From assembly GCA_022494885.1 (NCBI GenBank), contig JAGVSM010002919.1:31874-95873 (forward strand): DNA of 64,000 nt. Reading direction: 5' to 3'. The translations under genes were made by a program, and so were the position numbers. This document shows, in pieces, positions 24,298 through 36,416 of this stretch (positions are counted from its first letter, which is position 1; each line of letters opens with the position of its first letter). The notes beneath the pieces are model-generated. The model did not search any database, was not told the origin of the DNA, and was given only the letters and a program-made list of their open reading frames with translations. This DNA comes from Micrasema longulum. Its lineage: Eukaryota; Arthropoda; Insecta; Trichoptera; Brachycentridae.

Positions 24298-24437
24298 CAC
24301 TCAGCCTTTGGAGAACATTGGGTGTGACTAAGTTGGTGGCAGTTTCCTTTCAAAATATGTGTGCAATATTCATTTTGATACAAAATCTTTAATAATTAAT
24401 TTTCATTTTCCTATTTCGTGACCTCGTCTTTGATAAA

Positions 24438-24443
24438 AATAAA
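24438..24443 (+). terminator. Candidate poly(A) signal of ATG9
   Basis: AATAAA about 140 bases after the ATG9 stop. Others follow further downstream, so the true 3' end is uncertain. Confidence 0.4.
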
Positions 24444-26700
24444 CACATTCATTTACCATGTAATTGAAATACAGTTTACTTCCTATCGTATTCATTTAAG
24501 TACGATTAGTCTAAATGTTTCTTTCACTGTTTTATTCACCTGTGTTTTTTATGTTTTTACGAATTCAGTCTTATTCAATAATATCATACATATTATTTTG
24601 ATAAAACGTGTGGCATTCTTATCCAAGTTCACCCAATTTCTCTAAATGTCGTCATGCTTATGTTCATGAAAACCACAAATGTAAAAATCTACTCATCATA
24701 ATAATTATTTGTCATAATACCTTCGTCTCATTAGGCTTAAGGAAAATTAAGCCACGGTTTTTTATTCATACACCAAATAGATAGTTGTAATCTTAGTTTA
24801 TTGTGATTTTCCGTTTTTTTGTGCATGCAATCCCAATGATCTATTTCTTTCTTTAAAACTTAAGTTTCATTGTTCACAGATTCTGTTTATAAAACAGAAA
24901 TATCTTAAATGGATATTTTTATCACGACACAAGGTTAGTGTATTAACAAGTACATTTTGACACCAATAGGTGGCAGTGCTAAGTAATTTTTTCAACAATC
25001 ATCATCTTAAAAACTTCTTTGTTGCAAAAAAACGTGTTTGGCAAGTGGAGAGTAAATCTTCCAAATTCGCTGCTATTGTGTTCGCATATAAATTTGTTTG
25101 CAATTACAAAAAATTGTAACTATGACTAGTTGTATTTTATTGATTTTAACTAACGAGTCAAAATTATATCTAAGTTTTTATTTAAGGAATGATTTTATGA
25201 CCCAAACAACTGCTTAAATACGAGTGAATTTACAAAGCTAATTATTTATAAGATATAAAAAAATGTATATGTTTCATCCCTTTGTATTTGTGAGAAAGAA
25301 ATAATCATGTTACCCTTAGGAAAAAAATCATACAGTGAATTTTTTCTCCAAGCCATTCTTTACGGTTTATATTTTTGAATGTTTACTTTAACTAGGTTAT
25401 AATAAGAAAGATACTTTACATTTGTTACAAAGCTCAAATCAAATGGATCTTTTTTCCTTGAAATAAATCATAAAATGCCTTCTTTGGATGTAAGCCAATT
25501 TTTTACCTATCTTAAATGAAAAATATCACTCATTTTTGTTGATTTTTAAATACGCTGTTTATAAAAATATCACCTAAATGATATAGAAAAATTGTAAGAG
25601 AAAGTTTGGCAGTAATATTATTTTGTTTATAGAATACTCATATTTAATATTGGTTTTGTAATTGCCTGCATCGAGGCAGTAATTTCACTGTTTTCATGAA
25701 CCGGTATTGGGAGTGTTTGCGAGGTTGTGTCTTCTTCTAATTGGTCCAGTAGACTGGCAATATATTTATTTGTCTCAGAAATACTACTCGACACATTTTC
25801 GGATACTTTTTTCTCATAGGATCCACTCATATTGCCACATCATAACTGTCTTATTTTTTGGAATATTTCACTTCCGATCGGTAGTCAATGGTTTGAAGTA
25901 AATCTTGTTTGACTAACATATTGGGATACTTTTGTTGCTGACGGTTTTTTTTAAAGAGACACAATATCTATCAAATACAGGCATCTACTTTTACATTTCA
26001 CCACCAATTTCTTGGATTGACTGCTATAACCGTCATTTCCTAAATGAGAGACACAATGTTGATGGCTAGTCGGCATAACAGCAAATGTGTTAAATCCTCT
26101 TGTTATGTCTGAAGATAATGTTGGATTTTTCTAGAAAGCCTTTGGGAATCATAAAATTGTTTAATTTCAGTTGTACAACACTTAATAATTTTCCATTGTT
26201 CACTTTTGTTAACACTCAAATCCTTCCTCTCTGATAGATACAAAGACCAAATTGTAAAAATGAAGTACTAGTTTATTAATTATTGTGGATATTGAATGTA
26301 TCTCATACAAGGTTAATCAACTTTTGTTTTGCAAATACTGTATACAATTCTAATCTCCAATAATACGCTTGAAAATAACGCCAATGTAAATATGTAAACT
26401 AATGTGTACCTTATCATAGAATAAGCGATATAAGAAATCTATTGTGATATTTGAACATTTTATTTTAGTGTTAAAATAAATGGCAATCAATTGAAATGTG
26501 TGTTTTATTTCTTTGTTGTAATTAATTTAGCAAATAGCAAATTTGTGCATTTAAATATACTACATTAAATGATAAATGCAGGATTGTTGCTACAGTCACC
26601 TTGATTTTTTATCCCAATACAGGAATATTAGTACAAAATATTTAGCCATCTTTATCCATTTCATAGCATCAATTATCTAAAAATGAATACAAATATACTG
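24444..26700. other. AT-rich intergenic region with repeat R1 copy 2
   Basis: No gene seen. Positions 25870-26100 carry the second copy of repeat R1 (TTGATGGCTAGTCGGCATAA, TGTGTTAA end). Short open stretches elsewhere have no family resemblance. Confidence 0.4.
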
Positions 26701-26714
26701 CAAAAAAAAATGTT

Positions 26715-27200
26715 TTCTGTCTTGACCTTGATGATCACCCTCTATAATAATGGAAAGAGGATCGAGAAAGTTGACAGCTTTAAATACTCAGGAGTTCCAT
26801 AGCTGAGGATGGAATCATGCCTAAAGAGCTCACAATCCGCCTAGGAATTGCTGGAGCAACTTTCAAGATGATGCGTGCTGTCTGGAACTCTCCATACTCA
26901 GTCAAAACGAGGTGACGATTATTCGACTTTGTTATGAATTAGATGATTAGTCTGAGAACGGACGCAACAGTTTCCAATAATGAGGGTGTGGCGGTGTATC
27001 TGGATTGAACACGAGCTGTGGATGTCTCAGGAGGGCCTGAACCGAAGTTGACTCTTCTTCACACCAACCGGCTCGCCGTCCTGAAAGGCCATCAACATCT
27101 TTAGGCGGAATTAAGGGACATGGGAGGAGGCAAAAGTGTTGGCTGGCGTTAGGGTCTCCTGGAGGTGGCTGGTGATGTTCACATGCCCCACTTAGAAGTG
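26715..27200 (+). mobile_element. LINE reverse-transcriptase remnant
   Basis: Plus-strand text translates to KRIEKVDSFKYSG, then AEDGIMPKELTIRLGIAGATFKMM and RAVWNSPYSVKTR: the segment after the RT catalytic domain of RTE-like LINEs, with frame breaks. Downstream text to 27200 may be further debris of the same element. Confidence 0.55.
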
Positions 27201-29727
27201 GATGTGAAAAAATAAGAAGATATCAACAATCATCAGGAGGTATATGTAATTTCAATGTGGGCCCTGGAACAAGCATTTTTTCCCATAATTGATAAGGTTA
27301 ATCAGCCATTAAAAATGTTTGCATTTCAATGTGTTTTTTTTTAATTTCATGAAAATAGGAAAATAAAATATTCAAGAATTTTATTGCCGTGGCAAATTAA
27401 ACTACAATCAATGTTGAATGTTTTTTATTTTCCAAACCGCCTATAAACATTTCTGATCTAAAAAAAGAATACAACAGGCTTAAATCTAGAAATGTATTGA
27501 TTTATAATATTTCATAAATGTAAAATACAAAATAAATGTTTCCCAAAGTTGTAATTATTGTAACAAACATGAGTTAAATGCTAATTTTGTGATAGTAGGC
27601 TACTGGGGTAACATTTTAGGAATCAATGTGTTTTTTAAACAATAAACAACAAAATAAAGCTAGAAAAATTGAACATTTTATATAATTCAAATACATGTAT
27701 TTAACTCTATACTATGCGTGGAAAATACTAACTACATAGCTTCACTTTTTTATACCTAATTTATTATGAATACGTGTATATTGAAAATCAAATGGTGTAA
27801 AACCGGCAGACAGAAAAGTTGAATTATTGATGCATAGTTTCCACAAATTTGCAATGATAAATAAATCTTATATTTTAGGAACAATAAACTCCGCTACATC
27901 TCAAACTTGAGCTCTCAGTAACATCAGATTAACAAACCAAACAAAACAATTAAAATAATAAGTATACAATTAGATTAATTTCTGATTTAATGTTCTTTAG
28001 TGTATTAATTTGTTATCCATTTCTTATCGTTTATGTTGAATCCCAGATAATATAAAAATTGAAAAGATGCCTAAATTCTCAACAAACATAATACATATTT
28101 CATAAATGTCATCAGGTTAAAGATTAGTCTATGATTATGTGGAAACTATACATACAAGAGAATTAAGGAAATATAAGATTGTTTGAAAAAAATTCAATAG
28201 TAGCACCAAAAACATACTTTTTAAAACCTTAGACATGAAGATATGCATCGTATAATTTCGCTTATAACAACGAGACTAGATTAACAGTTACTACGCATTT
28301 TGTTGCAAAGCGCAGTCTAGCAGATACACATTTTAGTAAATTTAAAAAATAATTTTGGAAATGTCTTTATACCTAGTATCACTCATAAATTTCAGCATAA
28401 ATAACATAACAGCGGGGAAAGATTAGAAACAAAATAAATTTTATCAAGTGTACATGGAAAAACAAATATGACATTATAGCTTCTAAATCATAAACTCAAA
28501 TGAAAAGAGCTTTTGCTATGTTAAAAGAAAAATAGTACATACAAAAACAGTGGTTATTAACTATCACATAAACCAGCTATTACCTACATCCTTATTGATA
28601 ATTTTTATTTACTAAAAATACAGCAAATATTGAGCCAAACACTATTTTTACAAGTATTTATTTTTAGGAGGGCAAAAAACAACAATTGAAACAGTTTTTT
28701 TTTCAAAAGCTGATCAATACATTGGTTTTGCAATTATGTACTATTTTACTGCTGTATAAAACGGTAGTCTTAACAAAACTTTGTAAAAAACATTAATTTT
28801 AATTATCATTTTCAAAATAAATTGAAACACAAATTTCTTAGTGCTTGCTGAATATTTGCTCTTAAAAATATGGTGGGTATTCTTAGAACAATCTTAAATC
28901 TAATTATTATCATTTTTATTATGAATTTAATGTGCTATGCACAAGTTTAAAGTGGGAACCATTTGTGAGAGCTTAACTGAGCCCAGTTGGTTTATAAAAT
29001 ACTTTAAAAATCTGAAAAAAAATCAACATAAAACCGCATAACCTTTATTACGTTTAAAAATAAATAACTTTTAATCTTGCAGTTCAGAACACACAGAGAT
29101 TATTGATAAAAGTGTCAGAAAAATTTAATCTGAGTGGATTGTTGAAAATAAACTACATTATTGAAAACACTGATAAGATAAAACTGTTGTAATACAATAA
29201 TATCAACACAGCTAAATAATAAAATAAAGTTTCAGACTTTGAACAACAAATGATGCAGTTTTCCAACAGGGTCCATGTTATATTAACATTAAACAATGTT
29301 TAGTAAACAAGAGCAGTGACTTAAGCCAAAAATTAAATATAATTTATGTCATAGAAAGCGGTAATCTCAACAACAAAGCATAACATTTTTGACTGATTCT
29401 CTTATTTAACTCTTGGAAATATTCAGAACGGTTGCCAACTCCAACGAAATCATCACTTAATTACAACATCTTAGCTGAAATAACAAATTTCCTCTCTCAA
29501 ATAACTACTACTACTCTCAAATAACATTGCTATAAAAAACAATATATTATGCCTAAATATTAAAATGGTTCAAAACTTGAATAAGTATACATTTAGCAAA
29601 CAAGGGTATAGGATTTTTAAAAATGAATAAATATTAATATGTGCTCTAAAGTCTTATTGTCTTCAGAAAGGAGTTTCAAAAGATTGCACATCCCAGGCAA
29701 AAATAATATAATAGTTGTTGTTCGCAT
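27201..29727. other. AT-rich region downstream of P5CDH
   Basis: About 2.5 kb without a recognisable gene, ORF or repeat end. It must include the 3' UTR of the minus-strand P5CDH gene in its right part. Confidence 0.4.
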
Positions 29728-31443
29728 TTAATCCTTCATGTATGGGTAGGCATATTCGGTAAGAGGGACAAACGTTTCTTTAATCGCTTGAGGAGATGTC
29801 CAGCGCAGAATATATTGGGGGCTTCCTGCCTTGTCATTGGTTCCCGACATTCGGCCACCACCGAATGGCTGCTGGCCGACGACGGCTCCGGTTGATTTAT
29901 CGTTAATGTAAAAGTTTCCTGCAGTCATTTTAAGTTCTTCTAGAGCGTGGCGCACGAACTTCTCATCCTGAGCAAACACGGCCCCTGTTAAGGCAAATTG
30001 AGTTGTGGAACCGACATATCGTAAAGCTTCCTCTATATCTTTATCTTTGTAAACATACACTGATAAAATAGGCCCAAAAATCTCTTCCGTCATGATTTTA
30101 TCTGTAGGATCTTTACATTCTACTATTGTCGGCTCCACAAAGTATCCTTTACTGTCATTGTACTTTCCTCCTCCGATGATTTCAACATTGGATGACTTCG
30201 CAGCATAGTCAATGTAAGATTTAATGCGTGCAAAAGCTTTGTCGTCAATTACTGCCGACGCAAAGTTTTTAAAGTCTTGTACATCGCCAACTTTTAGTTT
30301 GTCTCGGGTTTCCAACAACCCTTTTTTTATATCTTTCCAGAGAGACTCCGGAACGTACATTCGTGAGCAGGCTGAACATTTCTGGCCGGAGAATTCAAAA
30401 GCAGAGCGGATGGTGGCATTGATGACGGATGTCACATCGGCCGAGGAATGAATGAAATGGTAATTTTTTCCGCCACACTCTCCTATCAGGCGAGGGAAGT
30501 TGATGTACTTGTTGATATTTTTGCCTACCTCCGTCCACAGCCAGTTGAATGTTGGTACGGATCCTGTGAAGTTGATACCGGCCAAGTGCGGAGAAGCCGT
30601 GATAGCATTTCCAAATACTGGACCGTCGGCCGGGACGAAGTTTACAACGCCTGGAGGAACGCCGGCCTCGAGCATGATTTTGAAAACAACCCAATTCGAC
30701 AGCAAGGCTGTGTCAGAAGGCTTCCATAAAATAGAGTTTCCCATCATAGCGGGGGTATACGCTAAGTTGCCACCGATAGCGGTGAAGTTGAACGGACTGA
30801 TAGCCGCGATGAAACCGTCGATACCTCGATTCCTAATAGAATTTTTAGTTATTTTCTTGTTTTCAGAAATAGGTTGGTATTTTACATTTTCTTTTAGGTA
30901 GTAAGCGTTGAGCCTGATGAAGTCAGTCAGCTCTGCAGCCGCGTCTATCTCGGCCTGGATGACAGTCTTGGCCTGCCCCAGCATGGTGGCAGCATTGAGT
31001 GTCTGTCGGTACGGTCCGGCTACCAGGTCCGCAGCCTTCTCCCAGATCTTCAGCCTATCCGCCAGACTGGTCTTGTCCCATTTCTTTTGTGCCTCGATGG
31101 CGGTGTTAATGGCTTGATTGATTGTTTTCGAATCTGCGTAGTAAAATTTAGCTATTTTCTTCTTGTGGTCATGGGGCATTACTTGATACCTCACTTCGCC
31201 TGTGCGGATTTCCTTCTCTCCGATGACGATAGGGACGTCCTCGACCTTGGAGGCGGTTTCCTTCAGAGCCGCCTCTAGTTTGGAGCGCTCCGCGGAGCCC
31301 TTGCGGTACTCCAACACGGGCTCATTGGCCACGGTAAACTCGGGGAGGGACAAGTCGGGCACCATGGAGCCGAGCCCGCGCTCCGCCGCCCCCCGCAACT
31401 GCGCCCCGCCGGCGCGGAGCCCCTGCTTGCACAACGAAAACAT
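29728..31443 (-). CDS. P5CDh: Delta-1-pyrroline-5-carboxylate dehydrogenase, mitochondrial
   Basis: Oxidises P5C / glutamate semialdehyde to glutamate with NAD+ in the mitochondrial matrix, the second step of proline breakdown (ALDH4A1). The intronless frame is 571 residues (human 563). The N-terminus is basic and alanine-rich without acidic residues up to about 20, fitting a matrix signal. Family text includes SPFNFTAIGGNLAYTPAMMGN (cofactor fold), GINFTGS, ECGGKNYHFIH with Glu322, and EFSGQKCSACSR with nucleophile Cys356. The two are 34 residues apart, as in human Glu314/Cys348. The C-terminus has VGQQPFGGGRMSGTNDKAGSP. The start codon lies next to a GC-rich promoter. A diverged paralogue lies 6.3 kb to the right on the same strand. 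Confidence 0.95.
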   Translation of the reverse strand: MFSLCKQGLRAGGAQLRGAAERGLGSMVPDLSLPEFTVANEPVLEYRKGSAERSKLEAALKETASKVEDVPIVIGEKEIRTGEVRYQVMPHDHKKKIAKFYYADSKTINQAINTAIEAQKKWDKTSLADRLKIWEKAADLVAGPYRQTLNAATMLGQAKTVIQAEIDAAAELTDFIRLNAYYLKENVKYQPISENKKITKNSIRNRGIDGFIAAISPFNFTAIGGNLAYTPAMMGNSILWKPSDTALLSNWVVFKIMLEAGVPPGVVNFVPADGPVFGNAITASPHLAGINFTGSVPTFNWLWTEVGKNINKYINFPRLIGECGGKNYHFIHSSADVTSVINATIRSAFEFSGQKCSACSRMYVPESLWKDIKKGLLETRDKLKVGDVQDFKNFASAVIDDKAFARIKSYIDYAAKSSNVEIIGGGKYNDSKGYFVEPTIVECKDPTDKIMTEEIFGPILSVYVYKDKDIEEALRYVGSTTQFALTGAVFAQDEKFVRHALEELKMTAGNFYINDKSTGAVVGQQPFGGGRMSGTNDKAGSPQYILRWTSPQAIKETFVPLTEYAYPYMKD

Positions 31444-31750
31444 CGCGACCCCTTTTCGGTAGGTAGGTACCGGCGATATTAGATAAGTGCGCGAGTTACG
31501 TAAATATTACGAAGATTCACTTTCCTTCGACAATATTATCACTGGAATCGGCGAGGTGCCAAGAAGTGCATTCGATGCGAGTTTTCTTATGACGTACAGC
31601 GCGCTGAAATAAAATCGACCGAATAATTGCTCAAATGTCAAACTAATCAACTGAAGGCTGAAGTTGTAGTTTGTGGTCACCTTTGCGCGCGGTCTAATTT
31701 TCTTCTATACCCGTTTTGAGTGATGGCGAAGTCCCGGAATATGATATAAT
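31444..31750 (-). promoter_or_regulatory. Promoter / 5' region of P5CDH
   Basis: Lies just upstream of the P5CDH start and contains GCGC-rich and CG-containing words unlike the AT-rich surroundings. No TATA box was picked out. On the other strand an open stretch continues to 32054 but lacks an early ATG and matches no family I know. Confidence 0.35.
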
Positions 31751-32339
31751 GTTCGTTGAAGACATAAAAGAACTCGCGACTTATTACAACGATATATTTG
31801 ACCCAAATTCGTTCGCCCCTCCCATGACAGACGCGAAAAACAAGACCGAAATTTACAATTCGACCACTCGAGAACAGCTGACATGCGCAGATTCCGCTCT
31901 CTTCATTCTGTCAGGTGTATTGCGCCGTCTCTTTCTTCACCCGCGAAAAGTCGAACAACTTTTATTGTTTCAATTTGTAACGATTGCAATTGGTATTAAT
32001 AATATTCTACCCACACAACGAACAGAAGTACCTTTGTCCAAAATGCAAATATAAAAATATTGCAGATGATAACATTTAGATAACACCTTTAATTAATCTT
32101 TAATCAAGAATATTCAATAAAAAAAACACAGAGGTGAATTATTATGATCGCCTTACTTTACAACAACCATATTAATTTTTGAATTTTGGCATATTGTATT
32201 AGATATCTACGAATAATATCTAATGAAAAAATATTATGAGTATCTACCTACATATTATTATAAAAATATATGATCAGATTTTGAGTATATAGAAATCTAA
32301 ATAGTTTAAAATTGGATTTAAATACATTTCAAATCATCA

Positions 32340-32560
32340 TATCATATATCATACCCCCTGTCCACACTCTATGGTGCATAGGGCACTGCATTGGTGGACT
32401 AAATGCAGCGTTTATAGTTCATTGGTCACATGAAAGTAAGGTGATCAGCTTTACACTGAAATTGTAAAATACAACTGACTGCCCCCTGCACGAGATGTAT
32501 AAATTAAATCCCAACACCATTACCCCATACGGGTCATAACTGGTAGCTCTATCGTACCAC
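32340..32560 (-). repeat. SINE family D body, inverted partial copy
   Basis: GCATAGGGCACTGCATTGG and GTAAGGTGATCAG recur in reverse complement at about 35960-36060, downstream of a tRNA-like head at 35820. So this is a head-less copy. Non-coding. Confidence 0.45.
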
Positions 32561-32995
32561 CTCAATCCTAAGAAAATCTTCCTTTCCTGTAGGGTGGTTT
32601 CAGACTGGTATAAATTGCTAAGCGTAATTATTCCTTCCATTTTGGTTGACCAGTTCAAAATCCATTTGGATGCTTTAGAGGAAGAAGAAAGCAGACAAAA
32701 AGCAGTACACAAGATAAAGGAGAGAGGGTTTAAAGAAAAACCTCACTGTCCATGATCACTGTTTTGGGAAGACCAACAAAACCAGCGGAGAAAAAACTTT
32801 TTTTGAAGTTCAATGTGCACATTGAAATATAAATTCATAGTCTTTTTGATATTTGTTATACCACACACAAGTTGCAAATTGAACTTTTAAGAAATATATT
32901 GAGTTTTTCTACTGACATTCCGTGGTGGAGCTGCATTTTAATAATAATAATAAAAATATGTATTTAGTTTTATTCCACTTATATTAAAAATTTTT

Positions 32996-33038
32996 ACCAG
33001 TGACCAGGTTTCGTCATGACCGACATCGTCAGACTGGT
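32996..33038 (-). ncRNA. Hammerhead-ribozyme-like motif (left arm)
   Basis: On the minus strand: ACCAGT, CTGACGA, a GTCG/TGAC stem with a GTCA loop, GAAA, then CCTGGTC^ACTGGT. Stem I is ACCAGT/ACTGGT, the cleavage triplet is GTC, and stem III is only ACC/GGT. One extra U precedes stem II, unlike the textbook motif. Stem III this short is known from Penelope-type hammerheads thought to act as dimers. Confidence 0.5.
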
Positions 33039-33225
33039 GGGAGACAAAACAAATTTCTATGTTATATACAAGTGCAAGCAGGGGTTGTAAGTCATGATTT
33101 TATATGATTATGGATATAAAAGAGTTTTTTATTTAGTTATTTTTTTATATCCATAATTATATAAAATCATGATTTACAACCCCTGATTGCACTTGTGTAT
33201 AACACAGAAATTTGTTTATTCTCCC

Positions 33226-33268
33226 ACCAGTCTGACGATGTCGGTCACGACGAAACCCGGTCACTGGT
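33226..33268 (+). ncRNA. Hammerhead-ribozyme-like motif (right arm)
   Basis: Same layout as the left arm on the plus strand: ACCAGT, CTGACGA, GTCG-GTCA-CGAC, GAAA, CCCGGTC^ACTGGT. Against the left copy, stem II differs by C to T facing G, which keeps pairing as a wobble. All core bases of CUGANGA and GAAA are present. Confidence 0.5.
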
Positions 33269-33892
33269 AAAAATTTCTAAATAAAAGTGGAATAAAACTA
33301 TATACGTATTCCTATTATTATAATTATTAAGAAATAATATTTTAGCTTCTCGTTTTGTTTGTCTTTCCAAAAACAGAGATCATAGACGACACAGTCATAT
33401 ATTAGATTTATCTCTGTAAACCTATACATTATTTATATTACAAACTATACAAAAATAATAGCAGATATTTCTAAATTGATTTGGCTGAATGACACAATCC
33501 ATTTCACTCCTGCCTACCTCCACCATTCATTTTTTTATAGTCTTTTTAAAAATATATGATATGAATATATAATTTATACACAATTTGTAGATTGACTATA
33601 TTCCCACGCTTGTCAAGTTCAACATATTTTTAGTATTATCTGTTTTTATCTGAGTTTTTTATGACTTCACTGATAATGGCTATAAATGTATAATGTATGT
33701 TGATATTGCGACAAAATAAACATACATATATGCAAGATATTCTTATCATAGTTAAGGTAGTTTAAAATAAATTATGTAACAGATAATAGCTATAATAAAT
33801 TCACAAGTGCATACCCGAATTCCAGTCATTCAAGTCCCAAATAAAATAAATTATATCCCATTAAAATATTTTCTTCTTCTTTCTATCGATCT

Positions 33893-34900
33893 TGCTGTTT
33901 GACACGATATTAGTCTTGATTCTGCGATGCAGACGTCCAACTTTTCCTCCACCTCTTTGGTGGTCGTCCTGGTGTCAGCGTTCTACTGGGATCTCGTGCA
34001 GTACGATCTTAGGAATCCTCGCTAGGTCCATCATCTCAACGTGGTCTCTCTCGAATCGTCTTATCTGCTTACTCCATCTCACAATATCCTCTATGTTGCA
34101 TGTTGGGTAAATCTCTTTAATTTGGTAATGTATCCAAAATAAAACACATTTATTGAATTTTAATTCTATTTTATTTTTTTAAATATACAAGAGGGTATAT
34201 TGTGATGCGTTTAATCTTGTTAGGACATTTTCTTAACAAGTTTGAAAATGTCCTAACAAGACAAAACGCGTCACAATGTATATTCTAAAAAATAAAGTAG
34301 AATCAAAATCCAATAAATATGTTTTATTCTGAATACATTACCAAATTTAATATGGAATTCTACCAAATGTCTGCATGCACAATAAATAAATCTCTTAATT
34401 TGACGGCCTATCTCTAAAGGTTCTACCTATGATAGGTCGCAACGTTTTCATTTTGGAAGTTTTAAGGATATACTTCGTTCGAACAGTATCTGCTCTGGCT
34501 TCGATTCTGTAATTCATTATGGGTCAGATGCATGTTTTATGTATTCTGACTTTGCTTTCCACAGCATGTGCTCGTTGTCCCAAACAGTGCCTTTTAGGCA
34601 TTTGGAGATAATTGCTACTTTATTAGTCTCTCTTACTGTTCTCTGACTGTATTAAACAGATCGCTACATCTAGATGTCTCCACTCCTAGGTACTTAAACT
34701 TTACGACCTGTTCCATGGATTAATCGTCTACATTTAGTTTGCACCTAAGAGGCTGTGTAGATATTGTTAGACATTTTATCTTGTCGACGGATATCATCAT
34801 GTTTTATCTCTGAGACGTAAGATGGAACCTATATAACATTAGTTGTAGATCCGTCTTCAATTTTTGCCAGTATCGTTGCATCGTCAGCAAAGCATACCTT
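33893..34900 (-). mobile_element. LINE remnant split by a foldback insertion
   Basis: Reading the minus strand from 34900, VCFADDATILA (the RT [FY]xDD box) is followed by MEQVVKFKYLG near 34700 and AKSEYIKHA near 34550. After a gap at 34124-34387, the C-terminus CNIEDIVRWSKQIRRF...VEMMDLARIPKIVLHE runs to about 33960. Stops and frame shifts show the copy is dead. Confidence 0.65.
34124..34387. mobile_element. Foldback element inserted in a LINE, with target duplication
   Basis: Arms of about 100 bp (outer words GGTAATGTATCC / GAATACATTACC) surround TTGTTAGGACATTTTC and its complement. The flanks are near-identical: AAATCTCTTTAATTT at 34109-34123 and AAATCTCTTAATTT at 34388-34401, a target duplication of about 14 bp. 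Degenerate hammerhead-like text (AATGTCCTAACAAGAC, AAAACGCGTC) lies at 34241-34275. Confidence 0.65.
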
Positions 34901-35814
34901 TTTTTTTAAATATAAATATTCTTAAAAAAATAAATGTTTTTGAACAAATTAACCAAAGGCGCTCCAATTTCAGGGAAAGATATTCCATTGCTCCACAACT
35001 CTGTATGTTAGGAAGTTCTTTTATTCTTAGTGTGTAACATGTTCTACTATTATACCTATTTGTGTATCCTTATTTATTTTTTTAAAAAGAGAAAAAAATA
35101 AGTGCAGGTTGATTTTTATTTCTGTACAATATATTGATTGATCTTCAGGATTTTTATCTGAATGAATGAAGAATCTTGAGTGTGCGGTGGTTTGATAAGT
35201 CCTAAGGGAAGGAATGAAGTAATAAGAGAACAGACACAGCAAACTCCAGTAACAGCTGTCATCAGGTGGAGGCGATACAGTTGGCTTGAGGCTTAACCAC
35301 ACTTGTCTAATTTACGAGGTATCAGGTTCTCAATGTCCTGGACGTCTACTGCTGAATGTTCTTCGGCAGATCGTGTCAGAACTACGGGATGCGAACCCGG
35401 CTTGGGAGGATGCACAGAAGCTGGCAGAGATACTTTGAGGATCTTCGTGGACACCATATGCTCCAACTAGGGAGCGGACATGGAATGAATCATCATTAGA
35501 TGATATAAAAATAAACTTATTTAATTTTGAAAAATAAAGTTGCAAAAATGTAGTTAAATGAATATATATATTTAATATGTATTTATTTATACACTTATTT
35601 TATTTATTCTAAAAATGAACATAAATATTCAAACAGTAGTTAGATTCCTAAACTATTTCTTGTACATGTACTTGATCACCTAAAAATACTTTAGAATATG
35701 ACGTTTAAAATTTTTACTATTGATATAAATAAAATTTTTACAACATGCATCTCCTCTGCATGCTTAACTCATTTTCTCAATTTTTTTTTCTCAGTTTAAA
35801 ACCTACTTATTTAT

Positions 35815-36075
35815 TTGTCCGCCTCATGGCGTAATATTCAGCGCGCTTGTCTACCATGCAAGAGGTCTCTGGTCCTATTTTTGACATGGTCAACATGAAA
35901 TATTTATTTAAAACGATGCTTTTACACTAGAATATTTCATAGTCCCTGGACTGTGACACCTAAAGTGTAAGACTGATCATCTTACCTTCATGTAACAAAA
36001 ATGATCAAGATACACTGCGATTGGTGTACCAATGCAGTGCCCTATTCACCATTTGCTATGGAAAAGGAATGATGA
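35815..36075 (+). repeat. tRNA-derived SINE (family D)
   Basis: GCCTCATGGCGTAATATTCA then GCGCGCTTGTCTACCATGCA and GGTCCTATT give the A- and B-box regions of a tRNA-like head. The body to about 36060 is shared, inverted, with 32340-32460. The B box is eroded. Confidence 0.55.
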
Positions 36076-36416
36076 TGATTTACTTATTATTTACAGCTTT
36101 TTTTAATCATAAAAAAGAAATCGGTACTGTGATCGCAAAAAGTTGCATCTGTCACAGACACTATTTTACAGGAGAGCAAAAAGAAAGTTTCAAAATCGGT
36201 TAGGCAGGGTATTGAAAAAAATAGTTCCATGATCTTATATCTTTATCCTTATATTATTATAGCTTTAGTTTAGCTATAGCTATTCAGTACGACTGAGTGC
36301 TAGGCTCCCAATAAAGATAAATTATTCACTTTCGAGCCTGCCCTCAGTTATACCGGGGCAAAATATAGCCATATAGAATATCTCAAATAATGTTAAATAT
36401 AAATTTGTAATCATCA

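Larger units (their letters stand above)
32957..33305. mobile_element. Penelope-like foldback with hammerhead-like arms
   Basis: Arms at about 32957-33122 and 33147-33305 are inverted copies (over 150 bp, high identity) around a short AT loop. Outer ends carry TTTATTCCACTT / AAGTGGAATAAA. Each arm contains one hammerhead-like motif (32996-33038 minus, 33226-33268 plus). The arrangement fits inverted terminal copies of a Penelope-like retroelement with no coding part left. Confidence 0.65.

Noticed and set aside
29884..30901. Open frames antisense to P5CDH
   Set aside because: Shadows of the coding strand.
31716..32054. 112-codon open stretch opposite P5CDH
   Set aside because: It starts at TTG, the first ATG is internal, it overlaps a promoter region, and no domain or splice-linked partner is visible.
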